Source of the DNA: Phytophthora sp. 'mugwort'
Lineage: Eukaryota > Oomycota > Peronosporomycetes > Peronosporales > Peronosporaceae
NCBI GenBank assembly: GCA_033558025.1
Contig: JAUCEF010000014.1
Coordinates: 1,984,001-2,048,000 of the forward strand
Length of the DNA: 64,000 nt
Reading direction: 5' to 3'
In this document: positions 20,942-30,392 of the stretch, in pieces
How positions within the stretch are numbered: the stretch's first letter is position 1
Layout of the letters: every line of letters begins with the position of its first letter
Notes under the pieces: model-generated
Databases searched by the model: none
Told to the model about the DNA's origin: nothing
The model's input: only the letters and a program-made list of their open reading frames with translations
Made by a program: the position numbers and the translations under genes

Positions 20942-23470
20942 TTACTTTTCAGCTGTGCAATTGACTGCAAGCAGGCAGTTTTCATCCCAGCGTTTGGTAT
21001 AATAGGCGGCAAGTCGGCGCCCACTGTCGCGCCAGTTCTGCCACTCAGTCTGCGCCTCAGCTGTGAGGTTCGGGAACAGATCGATGATCATGGCGTGGTC
21101 GCTCTCGGTGTCGTGCAGCATCATCGAGTCGCTCACTTGGTCGTACCGCAGACGCTCATGGCCACGCACGATCGACATCTTGCGGTTTGGCTCGTTACTG
21201 AAGACGACGCGCTCGCCATACGGGACCTTGCGCTTGAGTGAGCGGCCAATGCCATTCTGGAGGAATCCTCCTTCCGGGACGCCAGTGATGTCGGCCAACG
21301 TGTTGAGGAAGTCGTAATGCTCCACAGCGTCGTCAATCACCAGCCCTACAGCATCCCCCAGACGCCCTTCTGCGACAATGGCAGCGGCTACACGGGTCAT
21401 CGATTCCTCGTGAGTGTTGGTCACGTCCGCTTCAGGTGCTTGACCGTGGTCTCCCGTGATGATTACAATGGTATCGTTGAGGATCCCTTCTTTCGCCATA
21501 CGGTCCATGAACTTGCCCAGCTCCATGTCTGAAAAGTACCTCACCTCCAGATATCTCTGGATCATATCTGCGTGGGGATGTCCTTCGTAGAAAGCCGAGA
21601 AGTCTGGTTTGTCGGCCTCGTCGTACCATTTCGGCCACGAGTCGAACGGTGCGTGGCTAGAGATGGTGTAGTGCGTGATGAACGACGGATTCTTGGGCTC
21701 ACCCTTGGCCACTCGCTCCTGCTGCTCCTTGGTCGTGTTCACGAGAAGGTCACCTAGAATCTGAAAGCTCAGATCGTCGTGAACGCCCCAGTTTAATCCA
21801 CGATGCGCATCACCAAGCCAGTCATCCGGAGTAATGCCTAGGTAGCCTTCTGCCAGTCGCATCATCTTTTTGTTATCCCACACAGTGTCAAAGCCATGAT
21901 TAGGAAGAAAAACGTCCCAGCCGTCAAGATCAATTGAAGATCCGGTCGTGAACCACGTTTCGTATCCTTTTTGTGTGAAAAACTGGGGCATCCCAGTCAG
22001 ATTCGTGTCCTTCGCGCCCCCTGTGATACCTGTCTTGACTGCGCTGTTGTATGGGACCTGCGCGAATAACACGCTTTCCAACGACCGACTCGTGGGGTTA
22101 CTCGACCAAATGTTACGGAACGCCACGCCACGCTTCGCCCACGTGTCAAAACTGGGTGTGATGGTCATATTAGTGCCCTTGAACAACTTGGACGGGTCCT
22201 CGTCTCCAACGAGGTACCGTGAGTCTTGGAACCTAAAAGACTCGACGCCGATGACCAGAACGTTCGGCGGGTTACTCATCGTTACGTTCACGTCGAATGC
22301 GAGCTCGCCACGGAAGCCTGTAGTGCGGCGGTAAAGCGAGTCGTCTCCAAACAGTTGGTGCGTCTCGGTTTGGTGAATATACCGTTCTACCCAAGGTTGG
22401 TTGCCGCGCACGTTCATAAGTGTGACGTCTGTCTGTGTGGGCTGCAAGGCGTTGGCAAACAGTTCGTTCAGTGTCGCGTTTAATGCGGAATACGCTACGA
22501 GCGGGGAACAGGCACAACTGATCGAGACAACAGCCGCGGGGAGGAGCACAAGCCCGATGACCACGACTGCAATCCGCACAGCATGGTGACAGGCAAGACG
22601 CTGGTAGCTCTCGCCAGTCTTGATAAAGGATAACAGCGCATCCGTGTCTTGAGCATTGTCCGCGTTGCCAGCTCCCGCTTCGAGGTTCACTTGCAGCGCG
22701 TTCTTGTTGATACACTTGTTGCTCCGCGTCTCCAAGTCGACGAGCTTCGGGACAAGGAGGGTCGACGCCAAGTGCGTCGGGTTCCACTGCGAGAGATCCA
22801 TCCAGCCGGCACATGCCCGCACAAGGCCGAAGAACGTCGCCACCATCATGAGACCAACAGCGTTGACGTAGCTCGTGTTGACTTCTTCCTCCGTGATTGG
22901 CGCATCTTTCAGGTGTTCTCGCTCCCTGATGATTGTCGCAACAAGTCCGCTGCTAAAGCGCATGTCCCTGTGCACTACGAGCAGCAAGTCCGCGACGAAC
23001 GGCGCCATCATAGCCAGGAACAGCGCCCAAGAAGCGAAAAACGTGGCGATTCCACCAAACACGCGGGCGACGGCTTTAGGCGCATGGCGGCCCATTGCAG
23101 CGTGCTTAAGCGAGTCGAAAATGCACAGGAATGTCGTAAAATACGTCGTGCAGACGAAGTCTTCCAGGAATCCGAGCCCCATGACGGCGGCCTTGACTCG
23201 TGGTGTGTACTCTGCGGCACTGCTGTACTTGATGACTAGAGACTTGAGCGCCACGAAGCGACTCGCAGAGAAGTACAAGAGCACGAGTGTATAGATAAAT
23301 AGCCAGCCGAGCCACGCGGGGGCTTCGTCGAGGTCGAAAACCTGCTCCGGTTGTCTCCGCCGCCGCCCACTGGACTTGATCTCTGCTGCCTCCAAGTTAG
23401 CGTCATCCACGTCGTCCTTTATGAGCGGCCCTGCGACTCGGTATCGTGTAGATTCGGCCTGGGATTCCAT
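20942..23470 (-). CDS. LtaS/alkaline-phosphatase-superfamily sulfatase-like membrane enzyme
   Basis: The 842-residue intact frame has five predicted membrane helices in its N-terminal 40% (for example LGWLFIYTLVLLYFSASRFV; FFASWALFLAMMAPFVADLL; AVVVIGLVLLPAAVVSISCA). An extracytoplasmic sulfatase-fold domain follows. The core motifs are NVLVIGVESFRFQDSRY (metal-binding Glu as in LtaS), SNPTSRSLESVLF (Thr/Ser nucleophile region), and IVIITGDHGQAPE (Asp-His metal ligands). This is the architecture of bacterial lipoteichoic-acid synthases and related phosphoglycerol or phosphoethanolamine transferases. The substrate in an oomycete cannot be told from sequence. It lies in tandem with CysRS, 117 bases upstream of it, and has an oomycete-type initiator about 60 bases before its ATG. 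Confidence 0.85.
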   Translation of the reverse strand: MESQAESTRYRVAGPLIKDDVDDANLEAAEIKSSGRRRRQPEQVFDLDEAPAWLGWLFIYTLVLLYFSASRFVALKSLVIKYSSAAEYTPRVKAAVMGLGFLEDFVCTTYFTTFLCIFDSLKHAAMGRHAPKAVARVFGGIATFFASWALFLAMMAPFVADLLLVVHRDMRFSSGLVATIIREREHLKDAPITEEEVNTSYVNAVGLMMVATFFGLVRACAGWMDLSQWNPTHLASTLLVPKLVDLETRSNKCINKNALQVNLEAGAGNADNAQDTDALLSFIKTGESYQRLACHHAVRIAVVVIGLVLLPAAVVSISCACSPLVAYSALNATLNELFANALQPTQTDVTLMNVRGNQPWVERYIHQTETHQLFGDDSLYRRTTGFRGELAFDVNVTMSNPPNVLVIGVESFRFQDSRYLVGDEDPSKLFKGTNMTITPSFDTWAKRGVAFRNIWSSNPTSRSLESVLFAQVPYNSAVKTGITGGAKDTNLTGMPQFFTQKGYETWFTTGSSIDLDGWDVFLPNHGFDTVWDNKKMMRLAEGYLGITPDDWLGDAHRGLNWGVHDDLSFQILGDLLVNTTKEQQERVAKGEPKNPSFITHYTISSHAPFDSWPKWYDEADKPDFSAFYEGHPHADMIQRYLEVRYFSDMELGKFMDRMAKEGILNDTIVIITGDHGQAPEADVTNTHEESMTRVAAAIVAEGRLGDAVGLVIDDAVEHYDFLNTLADITGVPEGGFLQNGIGRSLKRKVPYGERVVFSNEPNRKMSIVRGHERLRYDQVSDSMMLHDTESDHAMIIDLFPNLTAEAQTEWQNWRDSGRRLAAYYTKRWDENCLLAVNCTAEK

Positions 23471-23521
23471 GCCTGGTACGTATACCCGGGGGCTTGAGTC
23501 TTAGGAAAATAGCTCAGCTGT

Positions 23522-23537
23522 CTATTGAGGAATGAAC
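23522..23537 (-). promoter_or_regulatory. Oomycete-type core promoter of the LtaS-like gene
   Basis: On the minus strand the sequence reads GTTCATTCCTCAATAG, close to the oomycete initiator plus flanking region (TCATTYYNCAWTTT). It sits 52-67 bases upstream of the ATG at 23470, a normal 5' UTR length in Phytophthora. Confidence 0.55.
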
Positions 23538-24263
23538 AATGACATTAGCTGCAGCTTTTTCGTTCTGTTGCGCACGTCTGGCCATTGGGACTCAGGTTTG
23601 TGGGCACAACCACACGATGTCTTTTACTGTTAGAAATAACTGACGGACATTACGCGCACAGTCTTGCTGTTGATTTTAATAATACAGTACACTGTTGTCA
23701 CTGGTCAGAAATCCGGACCGGATTAGACTGTACACGTAGGTGCAGTTGGATTGACATCATCGGATTACCTGATACCACGACAAAGTGGAGGCAGCCACCA
23801 CCCACTTTCCATACTTGCCTTTCCTCCCTCGACTCAGGTTCGCTTTGTACACGTATTAATACAGTATAAACGTATACTAAGCTCCGATTCATGTATAGCG
23901 GGAACAGCGGCGCAGCAATTGAACCAGGAATCCGTGTGAGCTGCAGTTATAGCCTATAACTGAGCTTATAAGCAGAACGCGAAACTGCCGGTTGGCCTCA
24001 ATGAGACGAATGATTCCTGATCCAGCAGAGCTGCTAATACATATACTAGCTGAGAGCACGTTCGCTTGCGCTCCTTGTTGCTAAAATGGGTCGACACTCA
24101 AAATTGTGTGCACTAACACAATACTTAGCGCCCCCCCCACCCTTCACACAGTTACGAAACGATAGCGTTGCAATTCACTCTTGTTCCCGTGGAAAACCCA
24201 GTATGTTGCTACGTTTGCTACCCAGGACTCGTTTGACGGTTCATCAACTGCGTGATCCTCGCC
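23538..24263. other. Intergenic, no gene seen
   Basis: About 0.7 kb between the promoter of the LtaS-like gene and a Cys-rich repeat gene. Short frames only, with no recognisable protein or RNA gene. Confidence 0.6.
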
Positions 24264-24675
24264 TTACTTCCTTGATCGATTCACCTGAGCTCGCTGACTG
24301 TCACACATCCGGTAGGGTTGACCATTTTCGCGGAGGCTGCACGGGATTTCACACTTGTATGATGCATACTGGCATCCGCCACGCGCACGAATCTCAGTCA
24401 AACGTTTTTCCCGCCTAACCTTGGTTCTCGCATTTATCATGCTCCGGTGCTTTTCACACATGGAGTGGGCTCTCCGTTCCTTTTCACGGCTACTGCGTAG
24501 AACATGCCGTGGAGTAGACACAGGCAGGGCCAGCAGAATCACTGCGATGAAAGTAACGTCTGTGCTCCTCGCAAAACACGTAAGTGCCGCCGCTAGGGCG
24601 AACCGCGAGTGGGTTTCTGCACCCAGTTGAATACTTGCACTGTCCAGTGAGGCAAAGCATATTGCTGTTGAACTC
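24264..24675 (-). pseudogene. Cys/His-rich tandem-motif protein, frameshifted
   Basis: Two minus-strand frames together carry three copies of a motif of the form C-x-Y-x(3-4)-C-x(2)-P-x(5-7)-G-x(3-5)-C-x(2)-H-R. The first reads CKYSTGCRNPLAVRPSGG then FCEEHRR. The second is ACVYSTACST joined out of frame to SMCEKHRSM. The third is CQYASYKCEIPCSLRENGQ then RMCDSQR. Repeats of this kind, one putative zinc-binding knuckle per unit ending in HR, are familiar in oomycete proteins of unknown function. A frameshift near 24520 between units one and two indicates a pseudogene or a sequencing error. Confidence 0.5.
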
Positions 24676-24899
24676 TCTTTCAGACCAAGATTTCCCCCCT
24701 CTCAGAACCAACGTAGATTGTGAGCTAGTCACGACGTGATACCAGGAAGTAGGTGTACATATATACGTACAATGTAGAGCCATCTTGGACACCGATCTCA
24801 GGCGATCTTGTGTATTGCTTTCCCGCCTGCTTGCTGACTGTGTGGGTGTCCCCTTGTCCGAGTAACCGAAGTAACTGCGGTACGTAGTTTGCATGGATA

Positions 24900-26170
24900 A
24901 CCAAACTACAGGGGTATTATGTATGGGTAGTGCGTGTTCAACCAGATATTCTGGAGCGGCGACGTCAAGCTGTTTCTGGGTAGTCGTCACGACGCTTCTT
25001 AGTGGCGAGGCTTGATCGAATCCTCGCTCAAATCTTGCAGCAACGGTAGGACGTTCATGAAGTCGTTGATCATCTTCATAAGGTCCGGGTATGCCTCCCA
25101 CTCACGCTATTTTTCGTAGTGAAGCGAGGAGTGCCCTCGTTCAGCTATGGAGGGCGATGGAATCGGTTTCAAATCCTCCATTGCTCGCAGAAGGCCAGTG
25201 TAATGACCAAAGCGATATCTTTGAACTTGCTACTCTTTCCTAGTCATCTTCAACTCAGGGTACGTCGTCTTAGGAAGTGCAAATAGCCCTTCTCGTGACA
25301 AAGACAGTTCATACTTACGTTCTCAAATCGTGTACTCTTCCTTGTAGCGATGAATATCTCTACAGCTCCCACGGAAAGTGTATTCCAATGACCATGGGGC
25401 TATTCGCGAGGTACCCTTTTCGCGGACGTGCTTGCTATCGACACAGAATTAATTGATGTCTCGAAGAAGATCACGTTTGAAGCCTGTCTGGGACTTGCTG
25501 AGCTCATTTGTACGTATTCCGGCGTGGCGGCTACTCTGCACGGACTTTTAATCCATTTGTCTTTCTCTATGAAGCTGTCGGACCGATTGTACTCCACGAT
25601 CTCGTACATGTCCACACCAGGTTGATCTAAATGTTGATGCCGCTCGCTCTTGCGCGTACATACTTCCATAAGGTGATGACGAAGCGCAACGAGTCCAAGG
25701 CCATTACCTCGCTGCCCATGATCGAGCGGAAGCATTCCGTCAAGGAATCCATCTTTGGTCGCGCCGGGGTTGTGCAGATTGTCCGGAAAAAAAATCATCT
25801 TCCCCGGCGAGTTTCGTGCTTGAGCTGCTTTTGATGTTGCACATGTTCAATGACAGTGCGTCACTGTTGTAGATCGGAGCCAGACTCGACATCTCGACAT
25901 TCTTCTTGTCGACCTCAATGAAAAAATTGAGCTTCTTCTCGAAGTCTTGCAACTCTTGGCTCGTTTTCAAGAAATTGTCATAGGATACGTATATTGCTCC
26001 ACCTAGATGCACTTGTACTTCTGGAACAAACCCTACCATTCTTCTTGCAGCGAAGCGAGAACGCATCCATTTTTTTCGGAACCGATACTTAGTAACCTTT
26101 CGGTAATGGGCTTCGTATTAAGGGCATTCATTTTTCCACATGCCTGGGGCAAATATCAGTTCTGGTATGC
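24900..26170 (-). pseudogene. Axonemal-type dynein heavy chain, linker-region pseudogene
   Basis: Minus-strand pieces, in order and in changing frames, match the N-terminal linker region of dynein heavy chains. They are LKTSQELQDFEKKLNFFIEV and YNSDALSLNMCNIK (26.0-25.85 kb); DMYEIVEYNRSDSFIEKDK (about 25.6 kb); SKSQTGFKRDLLRDIN (about 25.47 kb); RYKEEYTI (about 25.34 kb); GLFALPKTTYPELKM (about 25.28 kb); and EWEAYPDLMKMINDF followed by VLPLLQDLSEDSIKPRH (25.1-25.0 kb). In the family this segment forms the linker of the force-generating motor of flagella. At least five frame changes and several stops are present, and nothing of the AAA motor ring is found, so this is a truncated relic. Confidence 0.75.
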
Positions 26171-26995
26171 CGTGCAGAGTATCATGATTGTATAGCGGGG
26201 CTCATATCAACCAAGAATGTAGCTAATTGTGCTGTACAAAATTTTCAAACTTGCTTTGTTTTTGGTTTATTGTCATCGACATCAGTATTCAGTGATGAAT
26301 TTCCCTAATGAAGAGACGTGATCGCTGAAAACTGGGTGGTGGTTTAGTCACATTGCCGAGATCGTGCGCAAACCCCCATTTGCGTTGCTCTCATCGCGGC
26401 AATTGCAAAGCCACCTGCCCATCCCTTCTTACTAGCGAGATGATGTCTCCACCACAGTAACCCACATGAAAAGCCGTACTCGATATTACGGCTACTGTCA
26501 CCACCGTGCTGCCGGTGCTATGCGTTGTTCGCTGTTGGATAGCGTATCCGCCAGGTACTCTACCACCAATGCCAGCGACAGAGAAATATCTCTCTTTCGT
26601 TTCTTGACGACATTCCAATTGGCCATGGGCGACATATTCGATTGCGCCACATGAAGTCGCTTTTCCGATTATGGCCCCGCTGTCGTCTCGATATCCATGG
26701 GTGGCTGGCGTGACCCGCCGCATGCTAGTGGCGCTCGGTCCACTGGTGGTCCAGCGAGGCCGATATCGTTGGCCATGTACCCCTCCCTTGACCCACGACG
26801 CCCACCATGCTCCGTCAGTGCAGACAATTTGTACGCAGCAGCGTAACATGCCTCCATGGTGAAGTTTTTCTGTCAATTTTCGAAGTGCCGTCGAGCTTAG
26901 CAAAACTGGCAAGTGCCTACAGGTATATGAAGTGACCCAGGAGTCACCGTGCTATCTAGGCGACATCCCTCTATTATGGTAAAGTGCTACTATCT
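26171..26995. other. Unassigned; contains a 173-codon minus-strand ORF of doubtful status
   Basis: A minus-strand open frame at 26391-26912 encodes 173 residues with many Gly, Arg and Thr and no domain I recognise. Overlapping frames on both strands are also open, so it may be chance. No other feature is supported. Confidence 0.3.
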
Positions 26996-28340
26996 TCATT
27001 CTTGCAAATTGCTATCTGCTCTGCGTTGTGTTTGATTTACGAGTGTTGAGACGCAATGCGTTTCCTTGTCAAACCTATCTGCATCTTCAGGGGAAGTCGT
27101 AAGCTTTTCCAAACATAACCGATGTGTGAGCAATATATTTTCTCGGGTTGTTTTTACTCGAGAAAGAGCAACGTAAGCAAAAGACACATTCGTAAGCAAA
27201 AGACACATTCGGTAACGAACCTGAATGAAATACGACTTGTGGACACGTAAGGCCTTGGACTTTGTGGATAGTCATGGCATAGGCAAGTCGCAGTGGAATG
27301 CCAGTGCGTATGACTTCGAGATCGCTCCTCGTGCTTCCCCAACTCGAATCCTCTGGAATGATGGGAATAATGTTTGCTACATCTGGTAGAAAAGATGGAC
27401 CGAAGTATTCATCAGTGACCTTAACCAATACAATAGGAAACTCTAACCCAGAGTCACAAAGATGAGATCACACACAGTGGCGTTTGTTCCATTGCATAAG
27501 CCTGCGGTTGCATCGGCGTTAAATGTTAGCGTAACAGGGGCTCCAACTGCCAATTTAACGTTTGTTGGTACAACTCGGTCTCGCTTTGGAACCCTTTCTT
27601 TTGCTTGATCTAAAAGAGCGTTAACAGTGCCTTTTGGGATTTCTGTATTCGCTGCTAGCCTTTTCTGCTTCACATGATGAATCGACTTTAGGTATACAAA
27701 TGGAGATGAGCAGCTATGCAGCCTTGCCTCATTAGCAGCATCAACGTCAGCGTTCAGAAAGGCGACGTGTTTTGCAGTATGCACCCACGTGGGCATGTTT
27801 TCTTTGCTGCAGTATCTAGTGTTAAATAGATCAATGTCCTGCTGTGTCGGCACCTTTTGTCGCAATCGTCGTAGTGATTGAAACCATTCCGGGTCTTGAT
27901 TTCCGCGGTATTGACTAGTCAAGGCGCATAGACAATTCCTTCCCAAATCTCGTGTCCTTTGCGTTGAACATCGTCTCGTATTCTATCCGCAGACGTTGCT
28001 AGAGAGTACAGGATCTAGCTGTGCGCTATCTCCTGTGAAGATAACATCTTTTTCACCAAAGGAAACCTCTCGCTGATCCGGCCATATTTCTCGCAGTCGT
28101 TGATCGATCTAATACAACATGCCACACGAAATCACACTGAGTTCATCTATTATGATGAGGTGCACATCTTTGAAGCGCTGATGAAGGGACTTTAGCTTAG
28201 CAGGACCATTCTTTTGTGTTGTCAATGCAATGTAGGGCCTAGAAAATGCATTCCTAGTAAATGACGAAAACCCAAGCGCCGAGCACAGCGTTTGGCCTTT
28301 TATATTAAAGACAGCAGTTTCTTGGTGTGCTAGCAAAATA
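26996..28340 (-). pseudogene. PIF1-family DNA helicase relic
   Basis: Superfamily 1B helicase motifs appear in order across several minus-strand frames: HQETAVFNIKGQTLCSALGF (motif Ia region), LIIIDELSVIS (motif II, Asp-Glu), VIFTGDSAQLDPV (motif III), LAVGAPVTLTFNADATAGLC (C-terminal beta-rich region), MTIHKVQGLTCPQVVFHSG (motif V) and FAYVALSRVKTTRENI (motif VI). The Walker A loop is missing because the 5' end is truncated. A 17-bp tandem duplication (CGTAAGCAAAAGACACATT) at 27171-27211 disrupts the region before motif VI. It could derive from a Helitron Rep-helicase or a free-standing PIF1 gene; no Rep domain is present to prove a Helitron. Confidence 0.75.
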
Positions 28341-28419
28341 ACTCTCCTAGAGGTTTGTCGCGTTCTAAAACTCTTCTCCCAAAATATAAAAATACAGTGT
28401 ACATCTTTTACAATATGTT

Positions 28420-28670
28420 TGATTAATCAACTCTTTCCAGAGGTGCTGGACCAGTGTGAGTCGCTGCAAAGGCTGCGCTTCCTGTTCGGCGCCTGCTCAG
28501 ACGAGAAGCACGTAGCCGGGGAGCTGCCCAGCGAGCACGAAAGAGCTGCACACGGTGCTGCGGGACGTCGAGGAGGTCCTGCTGCGAACGTAGCAATCGG
28601 GATCGGACAACTTGGTGGACGTGGAGGTCCCCAAAGTCACAAAAACATAAAGAAATACCCACATAACTGA
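28420..28670 (+). other. Short broken coding-like fragment, unknown
   Basis: EVLDQCESLQRLRFLFGAC, then after a frame change ELHTVLRDVEEVLL and LVDVEVPKVTK, read like a real protein fragment with a one-base shift. I do not recognise it. It may be the 5' part of the gene at 28797. Confidence 0.3.
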
Positions 28671-28796
28671 GCTGAACATTACGTATGGTACGGTTAGTCA
28701 CGAATCCTCCGAAGACACCACCAACTGGTCAGTCTCGTTTTTGCCGAGTTTGGCGCAAGTGGTGACACCGTCTTAAGCCTGCAGGATTTTAGCGGC

Positions 28797-29441
28797 ATGC
28801 CGCGCCGTTCAGCTGGAGAATTGGTCGCTGCGCTCGACGCAGAACTGAAGAAGCAAGACGATGAAGAAATGCAGAATTTTTTCACTTGTGTTGAAGCAGT
28901 GCGAGGCTTCATCGAAGCTAACAATGCCGACAAAACCGTCAGCATTGCTTTGCGTATGTTAGTTCTAGATTTTGATTGTATTGAACCTGACAAAGCCACC
29001 AAACTCACGCTGTTTGACGCTGAATCGGGGCATCACTTCGAGGCGATTCGAGCGGAGTTGGAGCGATTGGACCAGCTGCGTCGGAAACAATTTGTTTTTC
29101 ACTTTACGGTGTGGAACCCGAAAAAGAAGAAATTCTCGGGTGCCAAGGAGAGATTTCGCGCAGGAGGCGTCTACGAGTTCAAGAAGATCCACTCGGTTCG
29201 CTTCTTTGCTGAAATCGCACAAGGAAGCTTGCAGTCGATCGATCCAGGCACTGATAAGCGAGTGCAAGAAGTGCCTTCGTTCCAAGGCAACAAGCGAAGA
29301 AGCCTCAGCGACAAATCCAGCATGGTCAATAGCAGTGACGGCAGCTCTGCGATGGACGATGGCGACACGAAGTCAAGCCAAAACGACGACGATTCACTTC
29401 GAGTTGTAGCTACGATCTACGTGATGTTGACATGTGTATGA
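28797..29441 (+). CDS. Hypothetical protein, 214 residues
   Basis: An uninterrupted plus-strand frame starts MPRRSAGELVAALDAELKKQ. It contains a charged, helix-rich N-terminal half, a Lys-rich segment VWNPKKKKFSGAKERFRAGG, and a Ser/Asp-rich tail (SSMVNSSDGSSAMDDGDTKS). The frame stays open upstream of the ATG for at least 80 bases (VFAEFGASGDTVLSLQDFSG), so the real start or an upstream exon may lie further left. No domain is recognised. The protein-like composition makes a host gene or gene fragment plausible. Confidence 0.5.
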   Translation: MPRRSAGELVAALDAELKKQDDEEMQNFFTCVEAVRGFIEANNADKTVSIALRMLVLDFDCIEPDKATKLTLFDAESGHHFEAIRAELERLDQLRRKQFVFHFTVWNPKKKKFSGAKERFRAGGVYEFKKIHSVRFFAEIAQGSLQSIDPGTDKRVQEVPSFQGNKRRSLSDKSSMVNSSDGSSAMDDGDTKSSQNDDDSLRVVATIYVMLTCV

Positions 29442-30392
29442 TTGTCTTTTAGCGATGTCGGCAGCTTACTGATAACAACGCCACATAATATATTTCGCTT
29501 CCCTTTAAACGACAATACAAGAATGGTTTTGCAAATAATCATTTCTTGCTAAGCACGTCGCCGGCATGTCCCACAGGCCCGAATGTTACCGTCGCCACGA
29601 AGCGCAGCAGCCGATCCGTATTGCAAAGCTGCCGGTGCCGTACGTCGACAGGAGCTTCAACATGGATGGGCATCAGCGGTCGCGAAAGTTGCGCCGCCGC
29701 CTCCAACGACGCATGCAACGGAACTTTGGGTGCGTGTGGTTTTGTCAGAGAAAACCGGGTGAGGGCATGCGTTCGAGTCCTGGTAGTGTAGCATGGCCAG
29801 CGCACTGGCCACGAGTTGGTGCTGCTCGGACCAGCTGACCCTAACTGTGGGTTGGTGACCAAATGCGTCGAACACGTGCCTCAGGGTCTCAATAAAATAT
29901 AGTTTGCGTTGAAGATTAGCAGATGCTCGTGAAGTAAAGCGAATATGAAGATTTCGAACAAAGCTAAGCCTGTATCGAGATGTGGCCAAACACCACGGAG
30001 GGTCACTAACTCGCCCATCCCCATAATCCAGTGTGAACGACTCCTCCGTGGCAATGGTGACAACATCGACAAGAACGGCTAAGCGAGCACGCAAAACCAT
30101 CGCAAATTTGCAAGATATCAGTCAGCCCAATCTCAAGAAAAGGAGGCATCAGCTCATGCCAACGTCATTGAAAGCTTCAGAAGCCGAAGCACTGATAGCA
30201 AGATTGCGCAGAGGAGAAGAAACCAAGCAAAGGAATCGCGCTGCTCAAGATATTCCACGGCTACGAAAGACATCCCAGAAACCAAAGTCCGGTTCACTGG
30301 AAGCCGACGTTCAGGGTATGCTCGTCTTATCTAGCCGCTGGGAATAATGCTCATGTGATTTCGTATGCTATTGTGGAAGATGGTGCAGCTTT
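29442..30392. other. Unassigned, no recognisable gene
   Basis: Open frames occur on both strands (for example 29657-30100 minus and 30033-30347 plus), but none shows a known domain and they overlap each other. The plus frame at 30033 is Lys/Arg-rich and may be a transposon leftover. Confidence 0.35.

Noticed and set aside
18700..23400. Many plus-strand frames of 60-196 codons opposite the CysRS and LtaS-like genes
   Set aside because: They are shadows of two clearly identified minus-strand genes.
26391..26912. 173-codon minus-strand ORF as a gene
   Set aside because: Other frames on both strands are also open, the composition is not protein-like, and no motif was recognised.
27000..28340. 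Calling the PIF1 region a Helitron
   Set aside because: No Rep endonuclease motifs and no defined Helitron ends were seen, so only the helicase is claimed.
29690..29800. GTTCGAGTCC B-box-like sequence as a tRNA gene
   Set aside because: No acceptor or anticodon stem forms around it in either orientation.
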